Counted from the first letter of the stretch, positions 19,456 through 30,086 are shown. The stretch: 64,000 nt of DNA from an uncultured Cohaesibacter sp. (GCF_963664735.1 NZ_OY761553.1:635303-699302), one strand, 5' to 3'. A program made the numbers and translations. Notes: generated by a model from the letters alone, not told the origin.

Positions 19456-19847
19456 TTGGGAGCCCTGATAGGTTCGATGTTGTCGGCCATTCGAGGGCGG
19501 GGTCACTATAGACACCAGTCATTTTTATGGCCGTAATTGCTAGTTCAAGTTTTGACCTTTCACTTTCTCATAATCAAGCTTTAATGCGTTTGAAAGCTTT
19601 GGAAATTGTTTCTGGCAGATTTCCGGGATTTACATGAGAGAAGTCATCGAAAACGGACTACGTATTTAAATGCTTTGTTAACCTGTTGAATTGATTTACT
19701 TTTTGTAAACCAAAAAAATGCGCAGATTTTATGTTGATGTGGCATTTGGAAAGCGTTTGTTAACGCTAGTCGGTCTACATTGTCTGCATATCAGGCGGAT
19801 TTTGGTTTTGCGTACTGCCTGATAACCGAGTTTGTAGGGTGTACGGT
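19456..19847. other. Divergent intergenic region between ubiD and the ftsB-like gene
   Basis: About 390 AT-rich bases without a convincing gene. It contains small palindromes: TTTAC-TTTTT-GTAAA near 19697-19712 and AGCGTT-TGTT-AACGCT at 19752-19767. Several GTTAAC sequences occur (for example around 19677 and 19759). These resemble, but do not exactly match, CtrA-type sites. Promoters for both flanking genes must lie here. Confidence 0.4.
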
Positions 19848-20159
19848 ATGGCAACTCGCCAGAGAAAAAATTCTGTGTTGCGCCATTTGTCGCTTCCTCT
19901 TTTCTTCTTGTTGGTTCTCTCCTATTTTGTGTATCATACACTGCATGGAAGCTATGGCGTTTATGCTCTGGCGGACATGAAGGGTCAGGCTGATATGCTT
20001 GAAGCAGACCTGCTGGATTTGCGCTATCAGAGAGAAGCTGCCGAGCATCGAATTGCTCTTCTCCGTAACGATACCCTTGATCCTGACATGATGGATGAGC
20101 GCGCCCGCGCCTACCTCGATGTTGCCAATCCAAACGAAATCGTAATTTTCAATAATTAA
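19848..20159 (+). CDS. ftsB: FtsB/DivIC-type septum formation initiator protein
   Basis: A 103-aa single-pass inner-membrane protein of the FtsB/DivIC family, which in the divisome bridges FtsL and FtsQ. A short basic N-terminus (MATRQRKN) precedes a membrane segment at about residues 15-34 (LSLPLFFLLVLSYFVYHTL), then a periplasmic coiled coil rich in Leu, Glu and Arg (about residues 45-80, with LEADLLDLRYQREAAEHRI) and a short C-terminal domain with LDPDMMDERAR. The start ATG at 19848 is supported by TAGGGTG. The position before pdhA is conserved in alphaproteobacteria. The symbol is by analogy; sequence similarity to E. coli FtsB is low in this class. Confidence 0.85.
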   Translation: MATRQRKNSVLRHLSLPLFFLLVLSYFVYHTLHGSYGVYALADMKGQADMLEADLLDLRYQREAAEHRIALLRNDTLDPDMMDERARAYLDVANPNEIVIFNN

Positions 20160-20165
20160 CTCAAA

Positions 20166-20193
20166 TTCGGTTGACGTATTTTTTTTAACCGAA
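20166..20193 (+). promoter_or_regulatory. Inverted repeat upstream of pdhA
   Basis: TTCGGTT (20166-20172) and AACCGAA (20187-20193) form a perfect 7-bp inverted repeat around a T-rich 14-base spacer. It stands directly after the ftsB stop and 141 bases before pdhA. It could be an operator or the end structure of the ftsB message; there is no T-tract after it, which argues against a terminator. Confidence 0.3.
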
Positions 20194-20334
20194 ATCAAGT
20201 TAAGCTGGTTTATTATTTTAAATTCAATGAGTTAGATACTATTTTTCAGTGGATTACCTTATTTATCTTTGATTGCAGATTAGAATTCCCTAAATTATCT
20301 TACAGAACATGGAAACGCTTTAGGGAGCAGCAAC

Positions 20335-21378
20335 ATGGCAGCATCCACTTCTGGCACCGCTAAGAAGGCGGCGAAGGGGTCACCCCGTACCCCGGTTAAT
20401 CGCACAATTGTAGAATTTGATAAGGATCAGGAACTTCACGCATATCGTGAAATGCTCTTGATTCGTCGGTTTGAGGAAAAAGCCGGCCAGCTTTATGGCA
20501 TGGGCTTGATCGGCGGCTTCTGTCACCTTTATATCGGACAGGAAGCCGTGGTCGTCGGCATGCAGATGGCTGCCAAGGAAGGCGATCAGGTTGTTACATC
20601 CTATCGCGACCATGGTCATATGCTGGCTTGCGACATGGACCCCAAAGGGGTTATGGCCGAATTGACGGGCCGCAAGGACGGATACTCAAAAGGTAAAGGC
20701 GGCTCGATGCATATGTTCAGCCGCGAAAAGAACTTTTTCGGCGGCCACGGTATCGTTGGTGCTCAGGTATCCATCGGCACTGGCCTTGCTTTTGCAAACC
20801 AGTATCGAGGTAATGACAATGTCTCCTTCATTTATATGGGCGACGGCGCATCCAACCAGGGTCAGGTTTATGAAAGCTTCAATATGGCCAAGCTTTGGCA
20901 CCTGCCTGCGATTTATGTGATCGAGAACAATAAATACGGTATGGGAACCTCGGTCGAGCGCTCCTCTTCCAACACAGATCTTTCCCAGCGTGGCATGTCC
21001 TTCGGTATTCCTGGTGAACAGGTAGATGGCATGGATGTTCGCGCTGTTATGGCTGCTGCTGAACGCGCTATCGAATGGGCACGCGAAGGCAAAGGGCCTT
21101 ACATCCTTGAGATGATCACTTATCGCTATCGCGGACACTCCATGTCCGACCCGGCGAAATATCGCTCCAAAGAAGAAGTGCAGAAAATGCGCAACGAACA
21201 TGATCCTATCGAACAGGTTCGTCAGCGTCTGATTGATGGTGGCTTTGCAACTGAAGACGAGTTGAAGGCTATCGACAAAGACATCCGCGCAGTTGTTTCC
21301 AACGCAGCAGATTTCGCGCAGTCCAATCCTGAGCCGGATGAATCCGAACTCTGGACCGACATTTACATGCCTCTTTAA
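20335..21378 (+). CDS. pdhA: Pyruvate dehydrogenase E1 component, alpha subunit
   Basis: With PdhB this forms the heterotetrameric E1 that decarboxylates pyruvate with thiamine diphosphate. The 347-aa protein has IRRFEEKAGQLYGMG, VTSYRDHGH, GKGGSMHMFS and the ThDP-binding motif GDGASNQGQVYESFNMA ending in ENNKYGMGTS, then the phosphorylation-loop-like YRYRGHSMSDPAKYRS. It begins with a basic Ala/Lys-rich tail of about 25 residues. It heads the pdhA-pdhB-pdhC operon; pdhB starts 18 bases on. An inverted repeat lies 140-170 bases upstream. Confidence 0.98.
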   Translation: MAASTSGTAKKAAKGSPRTPVNRTIVEFDKDQELHAYREMLLIRRFEEKAGQLYGMGLIGGFCHLYIGQEAVVVGMQMAAKEGDQVVTSYRDHGHMLACDMDPKGVMAELTGRKDGYSKGKGGSMHMFSREKNFFGGHGIVGAQVSIGTGLAFANQYRGNDNVSFIYMGDGASNQGQVYESFNMAKLWHLPAIYVIENNKYGMGTSVERSSSNTDLSQRGMSFGIPGEQVDGMDVRAVMAAAERAIEWAREGKGPYILEMITYRYRGHSMSDPAKYRSKEEVQKMRNEHDPIEQVRQRLIDGGFATEDELKAIDKDIRAVVSNAADFAQSNPEPDESELWTDIYMPL

Positions 21379-21396
21379 GGAGAAGGGAACTATATC

Positions 21397-22782
21397 ATGC
21401 CAATTAAAGTTTTGATGCCGGCCCTTTCCCCAACCATGGAAGAAGGCAACTTGGCCAAGTGGGTCAAGCACGAAGGTGATAAAATCGAAATCGGTGATGT
21501 GATTGCCGAAATCGAAACCGACAAAGCCACCATGGAAGTCGAATCTGTCGACGAAGGTACTCTGGGCAAAATTGTCGTTGCTGAAGGCACGCAAGGTGTC
21601 AAGGTCAACGAACTGATTGCTTTGATCCTTGAAGAAGGTGAAGACGCTTCTGCTCTGGATAGCGTTTCTGCCGATGCAGCCCCTGCTGCCGAGGAAGCGC
21701 CTGCGGCTGCGGCTTCAGTGCCTGCGGAACCAAAGGCTGCTGCTCCTGTTACCGTTCCTGACGTTGACGAAGAGCCCGAAATTCCTGAAGGTACTGCAAT
21801 GAAAACCCAGACTGTCCGCGAAGCATTGCGTGACGGTATGGCCGAGGAAATGCGCCGTGATGAAGACGTATTCCTGATCGGTGAGGAAGTTGCTCAGTAT
21901 CAGGGTGCTTACAAGATTTCGCAGGGCATGCTGGATGAATTCGGTGAGCGCCGCGTGATCGACACCCCGATTACCGAGCATGGCTTCACGGGTCTTGCTG
22001 CCGGTGCTGCTATGGCTGGTCTGCGTCCTATCGTTGAATTCATGACGTTCAACTTCGCCATGCAGGCGATTGACCACATCATCAACTCTTCTGCAAAGAC
22101 CCTTTATATGTCCGGCGGCCAGATCCATAACCCGATCGTATTTCGTGGTCCAAACGGTGCTGCTGCTCGCGTGGCTGCTCAGCACTCACAGGATTACACC
22201 GCATGGTACAGCCAGGTTCCTGGTTTGATTGTGGTTCATCCTTACAGCGCCTCCGATTACAAGGGGCTGATCAAGTCTGCTATCCGCACCAACAACCCTG
22301 TTGTTTTCCTTGAGAACGAGATTCTTTATGGTCACAGCTTTGATGTGCCTGATCTTGAAGATTTCACGGTTCCTCTGGGTAAAGCCAAGGTTGCTCGCAA
22401 GGGCAAGGACGTGACCATTGTGTCCTTCGGCATGGGCATGCTGCATTCGCTGAATGCTGCTGAAGAGCTGGCCAAGGAAGGCATCGAGGCTGAAGTCATC
22501 GACCTTCGCACCATCCGTCCTCTGGACACCGAAACCATCATTCGCTCCGTCATCAAGACTGGTCGCTGTGTAGTGGTTGAAGAAGGTTGGCCTCAGGCTT
22601 CTACCGCTTCGGAAGTAGCTTTCCGCGTGATGGATCAGGCGTTCGATTATCTCGACGCTCCGGTTGCTCGCGTTTGTGGCAAGGATGTTCCGATGCCGTA
22701 TGCTGCCAATCTTGAAAAACTGGCTTTGCCAAACGTTGCTGAAGTTATTGCAGCGGTTAAAGCCGTTACCTACACCGCTTAA
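21397..22782 (+). CDS. pdhB: Pyruvate dehydrogenase E1 component, beta subunit, with N-terminal lipoyl domain
   Basis: This 461-aa subunit pairs with PdhA. Residues 1-80 form a lipoyl domain: [20 protein letters not shown] and [17 protein letters not shown] with the lipoylated lysine. An Ala/Pro/Glu-rich linker follows (about 85-130). From about residue 140 the usual E1-beta fold starts ([20 protein letters not shown]), with the [18 protein letters not shown] segment and the transketolase C-terminal domain ([13 protein letters not shown]). A lipoyl domain on E1-beta is known from alphaproteobacteria and absent in enterobacterial E1. The gene lies 18 bases after pdhA and 12 before pdhC, each with an AAGGAGA-type ribosome-binding site. 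Confidence 0.98.
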   Translation: MPIKVLMPALSPTMEEGNLAKWVKHEGDKIEIGDVIAEIETDKATMEVESVDEGTLGKIVVAEGTQGVKVNELIALILEEGEDASALDSVSADAAPAAEEAPAAAASVPAEPKAAAPVTVPDVDEEPEIPEGTAMKTQTVREALRDGMAEEMRRDEDVFLIGEEVAQYQGAYKISQGMLDEFGERRVIDTPITEHGFTGLAAGAAMAGLRPIVEFMTFNFAMQAIDHIINSSAKTLYMSGGQIHNPIVFRGPNGAAARVAAQHSQDYTAWYSQVPGLIVVHPYSASDYKGLIKSAIRTNNPVVFLENEILYGHSFDVPDLEDFTVPLGKAKVARKGKDVTIVSFGMGMLHSLNAAEELAKEGIEAEVIDLRTIRPLDTETIIRSVIKTGRCVVVEEGWPQASTASEVAFRVMDQAFDYLDAPVARVCGKDVPMPYAANLEKLALPNVAEVIAAVKAVTYTA

Positions 22783-22794
22783 AGGAGAGAGATT

Positions 22795-24141
<1,347 letters not shown>

Positions 24142-24163
24142 TCCCGACGGCCTCTTGAACTCG

Positions 24164-24189
24164 CCGGCCACGTCATGGGGTGTGGTCGG
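24164..24189 (+). other. RNA hairpin between pdhC and lpd
   Basis: CCGGCCAC (24164-24171) can pair with GTGGTCGG (24182-24189), with one G-T pair. There is no T-tract, so this may be a processing or stability structure rather than a terminator. It lies within the 155-base gap between pdhC and lpd, in which I see no gene. Confidence 0.35.
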
Positions 24190-24296
24190 TATTCCCTAGC
24201 GAAAAGCGTCTTTGCCTGCTCTTCTCTTTTTGTGGAGCCGCGAACCACTGCATGCCTCGGGATGGGTTCAATGGGTGAATTAGAGGAATTTTCAAA

Positions 24297-25691
24297 ATGG
24301 CACAGACTGAATTTGACGTAATCGTAGTCGGTTCTGGACCTGGTGGTTATGTGACTGCCATTCGCTCTTCGCAGCTTGGTCTCAAAACGGCGATTGTCGA
24401 GAAGAACGAGCTGGGTGGTATCTGCCTTAACTGGGGCTGTATTCCGACCAAGGCTCTGCTTCGCTCGGCTGAAATCTTTCATTTCATGAAAAACGCCAAG
24501 GACTATGGTCTTTCGGCAGACAATGTCAGCTTTGACCTGCAGAAGGTTGTCGAACGCTCCCGTGGCGTTTCCAAGCAGCTCAATACCGGCGTTGGCTTCC
24601 TGATGAAAAAGAACAAGGTCACCGTGATCAAGGGTGAAGCCGTTCTGGAAGGCAAGGGCTCTTTGACCGTTACTGGCGATGATGCAGGGACCTACAAGGC
24701 CAAGCATATCATTCTGGCAACCGGTGCGCGTCCGCGCGTTCTGCCCGGACTTGAGCCGGACGGCAAACTGATCTGGACCTATTTCAATGCCTTGAAACCG
24801 GACATCATGCCAAAGAGCCTTCTGGTTGTTGGCTCCGGTGCGATTGGTATCGAGTTTGCCAGCTTCTTCAACACAATGGGCGCAGATGTCACTGTTGTTG
24901 AAATGATGCCCAAGATCCTTCCTGTCGAAGACGATGAAATTTCCGGCATGGCACGCAAGTCTCTTGAAAAGCAGGGTATCAAGATCCTGACCGAAGCCAA
25001 GGTGACCAGCGTCAAGAAGGGCGGAAACAACGTCGAAGCGACCGTCGAGAAAAAAGGTGGCAAGACCGAAATTATCAAAGCCGACCGGATCATTTCTGCT
25101 GTTGGTGTACAGGGCAATATCGAAAATCTTGGCCTTGAAAAGCTTGGTATCAAAACAGACCGTGGCTGCATCGTGATTGACGACTATGGCCGCACCAATG
25201 TTGAAGGCATCTATGCCATTGGCGACGTTGCCGGTCCTCCAATGCTTGCGCACAAGGCCGAACATGAAGGCACGATCTGCGTCGAGAAAATTGCAGGACT
25301 GCATCCGCATCCGATGGACAAGAGCAAGATCCCTGGCTGTACCTATTGCCATCCGCAGGTATCCTCTGTCGGTCTTACCGAACAGGCCTGCAAGGCAAAG
25401 GGGCTCGACGTTCGCGTTGGTCGCTTCCCATTCATTGCCAACGGCAAGGCCATTGCTCTTGGTGAACCGGAAGGCATGATCAAGACCATCTTTGACAAGA
25501 AGACCGGACAGTTGCTTGGTGCGCACATGATTGGTGCTGAAGTAACCGAGCTTATTCAGGGCTTCATAGTTGCCATGGGTCTTGAGACCACCGAAGAAGA
25601 GCTGATGGAAACCATCTTCCCGCATCCGACCCTGTCGGAAATGATGCCGGAATCGGTTCGTGATGCTTTCGGTCGCGTGATCCAGACGTGA
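24297..25691 (+). CDS. lpdA: Dihydrolipoyl dehydrogenase (E3)
   Basis: E3 re-oxidises the lipoyl groups of E2 using FAD and NAD+. The 464-aa protein has the FAD-binding start DVIVVGSGPGGYVTAIRSSQLG, the redox disulfide GGICLNWGCIPTKAL, the NAD-binding LLVVGSGAIGIEFASFF, the FAD segment GIYAIGDVAGPPMLAHKAEHEG, and the C-terminal catalytic His-Glu in FPHPTLSEMM. It is 155 bases after pdhC, with GAGGAATTTTC as a ribosome-binding site, and is likely part of the same regulon. Length and motifs are standard. Confidence 0.98.
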   Translation: MAQTEFDVIVVGSGPGGYVTAIRSSQLGLKTAIVEKNELGGICLNWGCIPTKALLRSAEIFHFMKNAKDYGLSADNVSFDLQKVVERSRGVSKQLNTGVGFLMKKNKVTVIKGEAVLEGKGSLTVTGDDAGTYKAKHIILATGARPRVLPGLEPDGKLIWTYFNALKPDIMPKSLLVVGSGAIGIEFASFFNTMGADVTVVEMMPKILPVEDDEISGMARKSLEKQGIKILTEAKVTSVKKGGNNVEATVEKKGGKTEIIKADRIISAVGVQGNIENLGLEKLGIKTDRGCIVIDDYGRTNVEGIYAIGDVAGPPMLAHKAEHEGTICVEKIAGLHPHPMDKSKIPGCTYCHPQVSSVGLTEQACKAKGLDVRVGRFPFIANGKAIALGEPEGMIKTIFDKKTGQLLGAHMIGAEVTELIQGFIVAMGLETTEEELMETIFPHPTLSEMMPESVRDAFGRVIQT

Positions 25692-25861
25692 TCATCTGAC
25701 GTATCAACGATAAAACCTGTTTGAGACTCGTGGTGAGCGTTGCGGGACGGATCTTAATTGATCTGTTCCGCCTTGGGGAGCTTGATTGATGCTCCCTGAG
25801 CGCTATGTAAGATAAAGGGCTGTATTTGCTCTTCTTAAACGCTGGTTACAGGGGAAATCAA

Positions 25862-26104
25862 ATGGGTTTTATCGGTTGGATTATCGTTGGCATTATCGCC
25901 GGGTTTATCGCTGAAAAAGTAACCAATTCGGACCATGGTCTGCTTACAAACCTGATTGTTGGTCTTATTGGCGCTTTTGTTGGTGGCTTCATTGCCGACA
26001 GATTTGGTATCCGCTTTGTCCATAATGGATTTCTCGATACCACCATCATCGCAACTCTCGGTGCAATTCTGGTGCTGTTTGTGTATCAGAAAGTTCGATC
26101 TTGA
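25862..26104 (+). CDS. GlsB/YeaQ/YmgE-type small membrane protein
   Basis: An 80-aa hydrophobic protein with three predicted membrane segments and many glycines: residues about 2-20 (FIGWIIVGIIAGFIAEKV), 30-48 (LIVGLIGAFVGGFIADRF) and 58-76 (TTIIATLGAILVLFVYQKV). The GWIIVGIIAGFIAEK start and GLIGAFVGG pattern match the transglycosylase-associated/GlsB family of small stress-linked membrane proteins whose molecular role is unknown. The ATG at 25862 follows AGGGGAAATCAA. It stands between lpd and lipA, an unusual guest in the PDH-lipoate cluster. The preceding 170 bases hold two hairpins near 25743-25798 but no T-tract. Confidence 0.85.
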   Translation: MGFIGWIIVGIIAGFIAEKVTNSDHGLLTNLIVGLIGAFVGGFIADRFGIRFVHNGFLDTTIIATLGAILVLFVYQKVRS

Positions 26105-26176
26105 CCGGCTTGACCGGCATGCACTGGTTGGATATTGCTGATCAACCAGAACTATTAGGGATGACGAGGAACCTGA

Positions 26177-27160
26177 ATGGTTACCATTATTGATACCGTT
26201 TCAAACTTGGCTGAAAATGCAAACAAGGTCGCTGCCAAACCCCGCCATCCTGAGAAAGCCCATCGGCCAGACAATCCGATTCAGAGGAAACCTGACTGGA
26301 TCCGCGTAAAGGCTCCGGGCTCCAAAGCCTATAAAGAAACGCTCGACATCGTGCGCGGCAACAAGCTCGTGACGGTTTGTGAAGAAGCCGGTTGCCCCAA
26401 TATGGGCGAATGCTGGTCTCACAAGCATGCCAGTTTCATGATCATGGGCGAAATTTGTACGCGCGCCTGCGCTTTCTGCAATGTTGCAACGGGCATGCCG
26501 GGTGCTCTGGATCCTGATGAGCCGGAAAATACCGGCCGTGCTGTGGCCCAGATGGGGCTCAAGCATGTGGTTATCACGTCTGTTGATCGTGATGACCTGA
26601 AAGACGGTGGGGCCCAGCACTTCGCTGATGTCATTCATGCGATCCGTGCAGCTTCACCAGAAACCACCATTGAGGTTCTGACACCTGACTTTTTGCGCAA
26701 GGACGGCGCATTGGAGGTTGTTGTTGCGGCCAAGCCTGATGTGTTCAATCACAATCTGGAAACCGTGCCATCAAACTATCTCAAAGTGCGTCCGGGCGCT
26801 CGCTATTTTCACTCCATCCGTCTCTTGCAGCGCGTGAAGGAGCTAGATCCTACCATGTTCACCAAATCCGGTATCATGGTTGGTCTTGGTGAAGAGCGCA
26901 ATGAAGTGCTCCAGCTCATGGATGATCTGCGCGTTGCTGACGTTGATTTTCTGACCATCGGTCAGTATCTGCAGCCAAGCAAAAAGCACCATCCGGTGAT
27001 CAAATTTGTTACGCCGCAGGAATTCAAGGGCTATGAAACCATCGCCTATACCAAGGGCTTCCTGATGGTGTCTGCCAATCCTCTTACGCGTTCGTCTCAT
27101 CATGCCGGAGAAGATTTTGACAAGCTCAAGGCAGCTCGCCGTGCCAAACTCGGTCACTGA
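26177..27160 (+). CDS. lipA: Lipoyl synthase
   Basis: LipA is a radical SAM enzyme that inserts two sulfurs into protein-bound octanoyl groups, making the lipoyl cofactor used by the neighbouring PDH subunits. The 327-aa protein has the auxiliary cluster cysteines in [13 protein letters not shown], the radical SAM CxxxCxxC in [31 protein letters not shown], and the C-terminal RSSHHA segment. The placement next to pdhABC-lpd makes functional sense and is conserved in relatives. RatA-like follows 17 bases later. Confidence 0.98.
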   Translation: MVTIIDTVSNLAENANKVAAKPRHPEKAHRPDNPIQRKPDWIRVKAPGSKAYKETLDIVRGNKLVTVCEEAGCPNMGECWSHKHASFMIMGEICTRACAFCNVATGMPGALDPDEPENTGRAVAQMGLKHVVITSVDRDDLKDGGAQHFADVIHAIRAASPETTIEVLTPDFLRKDGALEVVVAAKPDVFNHNLETVPSNYLKVRPGARYFHSIRLLQRVKELDPTMFTKSGIMVGLGEERNEVLQLMDDLRVADVDFLTIGQYLQPSKKHHPVIKFVTPQEFKGYETIAYTKGFLMVSANPLTRSSHHAGEDFDKLKAARRAKLGH

Positions 27161-27177
27161 GTGAGGAACGCTCTCAT

Positions 27178-27630
27178 ATGCCAAAATTCCAGTCTCGCCA
27201 CAAAGTGAAGCATTCTGCCGACGAGATGTTCAGGTTGGTGGCAGATGTCGAGCAATATCCTCAGTTTGTTCCACTTTGCAAGTCTCTCCATATAAGGGGA
27301 CGCAAGGATACTGATCAGGGCAGTATTCTGGTCGCGGACATGGTGGTAGCCTATAAGATGATCCACGAGAGCTTCACCTCAAAGGTTACGCTTTCGCCTG
27401 ATCAGAACCGGATCATCGCAGAATATCTGGATGGGCCTTTCAAGCATATGGAAAATCGCTGGGCCTTTGAGCCTGTAGAAGGTGAGCCGGGTGCTTGTTA
27501 CGTTGTCTTTTACATAGACTATGAGTTCAAGAACCGGATGCTATCGGGGCTTATGGGGGCCATGTTTGATAAGGCATTCAAAAAGTTTTCTGCAGCCTTC
27601 GAGCAGCGGGCCGATCTGATTTACGGGTGA
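27178..27630 (+). CDS. RatA/Coq10-type START-like domain protein
   Basis: A 150-aa soluble protein of the polyketide cyclase/START fold related to mitochondrial Coq10 and E. coli RatA. It begins MPKFQSRHKVKHSADEMFRLVADVEQYPQFVP, the diagnostic pattern of the family, and ends with a helix (DKAFKKFSAAFEQRADLIY). Coq10 homologues bind ubiquinone; RatA was described as a ribosome association toxin. Here, as in other alphaproteobacteria, it follows lipA by 17 bases and is likely cotranscribed. A quinone-related role seems more likely than a toxin role, but that is inference. Confidence 0.9.
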   Translation: MPKFQSRHKVKHSADEMFRLVADVEQYPQFVPLCKSLHIRGRKDTDQGSILVADMVVAYKMIHESFTSKVTLSPDQNRIIAEYLDGPFKHMENRWAFEPVEGEPGACYVVFYIDYEFKNRMLSGLMGAMFDKAFKKFSAAFEQRADLIYG

Positions 27631-27653
27631 GGTTCCAAAGCCGGGAAAAACGA

Positions 27654-27681
27654 AAGGCCGCGTTGAGCGGCCTTATTTTTT
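27654..27681. terminator. Bidirectional terminator between ratA-like gene and ppk2
   Basis: AAGGCCGC (27654-27661) pairs with GCGGCCTT (27667-27674), five-base loop, followed by ATTTTTT on the plus strand and, on the minus strand, by TTCGTTTTT. It serves the convergent ratA-like and ppk2 genes. Confidence 0.85.
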
Positions 27682-27698
27682 GATCAAGATCTGTTGGT

Positions 27699-28721
27699 TC
27701 AATCGTTGGGATTGAGGCTCTTGCCCAGAATGTGGACGTCGTTACCGATCACCTGTCCCGAGCTTCCGACAATCAGAGGGTCCGGCCCGTGCACAACATG
27801 TCTGTCCTTGTTGGGATAGGGCAGGGAGGCAAGGAAATGCTGCATGCAGTTGAGGCGAGCCCGCTTCTTGTCGTTTGACTTGACGATGGTCCAAGGCGCG
27901 TCTGCGGTATCGGTATAGAAGAACATCGCTTCCTTGGCCTCGGTATAGTCGTCCCACTTATCAAGGGATGCCTTATCGACCGGTGAGAGTTTCCATTGTT
28001 TCAGGGGGTCTGTTTCTCTGGCCGAAAAGCGACGGCGTTGTTCATCCTGTGTTACCGAGAACCAGTATTTGAACAGTTGTATTCCTGAGCGGCAGATCAT
28101 GCGTTCAAATTCTGGTGTCTGGCGCATGAATTCCAGATATTCGCTTGGGGAGCAGAAGCCCATGACACGTTCCACGCCAGCGCGGTTATACCAGGAGCGG
28201 TCAAACAGCACCATTTCGCCAGCAGAGGGCAGATGCTCGATATAGCGCTGATAATACCACTGGCTGCGTTCTCTCTCTGAGGGCTTGTTAAGGGCAACCA
28301 CGCGGGCCATGCGTGGGTTGAGGTGCTCCATGAAGCGCTTGATGGTTCCGCCTTTGCCTGCAGCATCGCGCCCTTCGAAAATGATGACGATTTTCTGGCC
28401 GGTTTCCTCGATCCAATTCTGTGCTTTCAGCAGCTCGACTTGCAAATGGCTCTTTTGCTTTTCATATGTCAGCCGCTTCATCTTTGTCTTGTAGGGAAAT
28501 ACGCCCTGCTCGAAAACACGTCTGATCTCGTTCGGATCGTGACGCCTTTCAAAGACGGAAGGGGTAGCCTCTTCGGGAGGTGCAGTCTTTTCTTCTGATG
28601 GATCAAGAGAGGGGTCGATTGTTCCCTGAGCCATAATCTTCTCCAGTTTTTCCAGTTTGTCCTGCGCTTCCATCGCCAGATCAAGAGAGTCTAGCGCTGC
28701 CTTCTTTGCTGATTTTGACAT
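27699..28721 (-). CDS. ppk2: Polyphosphate kinase 2
   Basis: PPK2 transfers phosphate between polyphosphate and nucleoside di- or monophosphates. The 340-aa protein has an N-terminal acidic, low-complexity region (about residues 1-70), then the PPK2 core: Walker A-like IIFEGRDAAGKGGTIKRFMEHLNPR start, ALNKPSERERSQWYYQRY, Walker B region with LFDRSWYNRAGVERVMGFC, and the lid region RFSARETDPLKQWKLSP. Length fits class I PPK2, which acts on nucleoside diphosphates. It is monocistronic, convergent with the lipA run and divergent from exoR. Confidence 0.95.
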   Translation of the reverse strand: MSKSAKKAALDSLDLAMEAQDKLEKLEKIMAQGTIDPSLDPSEEKTAPPEEATPSVFERRHDPNEIRRVFEQGVFPYKTKMKRLTYEKQKSHLQVELLKAQNWIEETGQKIVIIFEGRDAAGKGGTIKRFMEHLNPRMARVVALNKPSERERSQWYYQRYIEHLPSAGEMVLFDRSWYNRAGVERVMGFCSPSEYLEFMRQTPEFERMICRSGIQLFKYWFSVTQDEQRRRFSARETDPLKQWKLSPVDKASLDKWDDYTEAKEAMFFYTDTADAPWTIVKSNDKKRARLNCMQHFLASLPYPNKDRHVVHGPDPLIVGSSGQVIGNDVHILGKSLNPND

Positions 28722-29177
28722 ATTTTCCTCCCTCGGTGTCGATTAGTTTCAATTTATCTTAAATAGTTTAATCGCCGATGAGCTGGATCTTGGAAAAAGT
28801 AGTTATGGTTAAAATTACCTATTACTGTGATCTACGTCATGATTTCGGGCCCGGACGTTGCATAAAAGCAACTTGCTGGTGAAAAATGATTTGTTAACCA
28901 TGATGCTTAACGCCTTATGCCCGTGTTCAGCCACAATATGGTGGCAGGTTGGATTTCACCGAATGATCGATTGCAAAAAGTTAACAGGCGCTCGTCATAG
29001 AACTGACATTTTTTGCGCCTTTGTAAGCAACATATAATCGATCAACGAGCTCTCCTTATTGGATCGGGCTTGATGGAATGCCGTACCGGCTATTGGGAGC
29101 GTTGGGTCGGTCGAATTGGAGATGGGTTCTGCAAGGTGAGAGATTTTATCTCAAGCCGAGCAGGTGAATGGTGTGTC
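28722..29177. other. Divergent intergenic region between ppk2 and the exoR-like gene
   Basis: 456 bases with no convincing gene or RNA. It holds a perfect TATAAT at 29033-29038 upstream of exoR without a good -35 at the right distance, and TTAACCAT at 28894-28901 followed by TTAA at 28907-28910, similar to a CtrA-type site. An upstream in-frame extension of exoR from 29013 is open but lacks a ribosome-binding site. Confidence 0.45.
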
Positions 29178-29993
29178 ATGAAGCGTCAAACAGGTTTTGC
29201 GATTAGGCTGGTGCAAGCATTGGCCATTGTTGGTTTGTCGAATTTTCTGGGTAGTGTGCCTTCTTATGCCTTTGATCCACGGACCATCGAAGAAGGTCAG
29301 GCAACGCCCGATGAGGCTTTCCGTTTTGGTGCACAAGCTTACAAGTTTGGCAACAAGGCAACGGCCGTGCAGGCGCTCACATATGCCGCTCACAATGGTC
29401 ATATGGCCTCTCAGTGGAAATTGGGCAGCATGTATGAAGAGGGCGACGGTGTTGTAAGAGACCCCGTTCTTGCCTTTGAGCTTTTCAACGGGATCGTGAA
29501 ACGCTATGGCGATGCGCAGCCCGGCTCAGTCGAGGCGCGCTATGTTTCCAACGCGATTGTCAAGCTGAGCGCCTTTTTCCGCACGGGCATTAATGGCAAG
29601 CTTGCTCCCAACCCGAAAAAGGCCCGCGATTTTCTGCAATATGCGGCGTCATATTTCCGGGATCCTGATGCCCAATATCATTTGGCCATGTCGTATCTTG
29701 ATAAATCCGACGGGAAGATCGAGCCTAAGATGGCGGCTCGTTGGCTGAATAAAGCTGCGCGCAAGGGCCATATTGGTGCTCAGGTCGAGTTGGGTAATCT
29801 GCTTTTGGAAGGCACGATTCTTCCTAGCCAGCCGGTGAATGGCCTCAAATGGTTGACCATTGCCCGTATTCTGGATTCGACCAATGCCGCCGTGTTGGAT
29901 CGGCAGGAAGCTGCTTTTGCCTTGGCTGATGAAGCCACACGCCAAAAGGCCGTGTCTCTGGCCAATGAATGGGTCGAGAGTGGTGGAGACTGA
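29178..29993 (+). CDS. exoR: ExoR-like secreted Sel1/TPR-repeat protein
   Basis: A 271-aa exported protein resembling rhizobial ExoR, the periplasmic inhibitor of the ExoS-ChvI two-component system that controls succinoglycan, motility and host invasion. An N-terminal signal peptide spans about residues 1-31 (basic MKRQTG, hydrophobic LVQALAIVGLSNFLG, then SYA before FDPRTIEEG). Sel1-type repeats follow: ASQWKLGSMYEEGDGV, AQYHLAMSYLDKSDG with AARWLNKAARKGHIGAQ, and a closing helix region. Size and order of repeats match ExoR. exoS and chvI are not in this window. The ATG at 29178 is preceded by AGGTGA; the symbol is by similarity. Confidence 0.85.
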   Translation: MKRQTGFAIRLVQALAIVGLSNFLGSVPSYAFDPRTIEEGQATPDEAFRFGAQAYKFGNKATAVQALTYAAHNGHMASQWKLGSMYEEGDGVVRDPVLAFELFNGIVKRYGDAQPGSVEARYVSNAIVKLSAFFRTGINGKLAPNPKKARDFLQYAASYFRDPDAQYHLAMSYLDKSDGKIEPKMAARWLNKAARKGHIGAQVELGNLLLEGTILPSQPVNGLKWLTIARILDSTNAAVLDRQEAAFALADEATRQKAVSLANEWVESGGD

Positions 29994-30036
29994 GGCTGCC
30001 TGGCGGTGTTCCTGGCAGTGTTGTTCAGTCTCGTTT
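29986..30036 (+). terminator. Hairpin after the exoR-like gene, possible terminator
   Basis: GAGACTGA (29986-29993), overlapping the exoR stop codon, can pair with TCAGTCTC (30025-30032), followed by GTTTTA; an inner TGCCTGGC/CTGGCAG structure may shorten the loop. It lies between convergent genes. Confidence 0.5.
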
Positions 30037-30086
30037 TACCTCAATTTGATAGGGCGTATCCTGAAGGCTATGCGCAGAGCGGAGCA

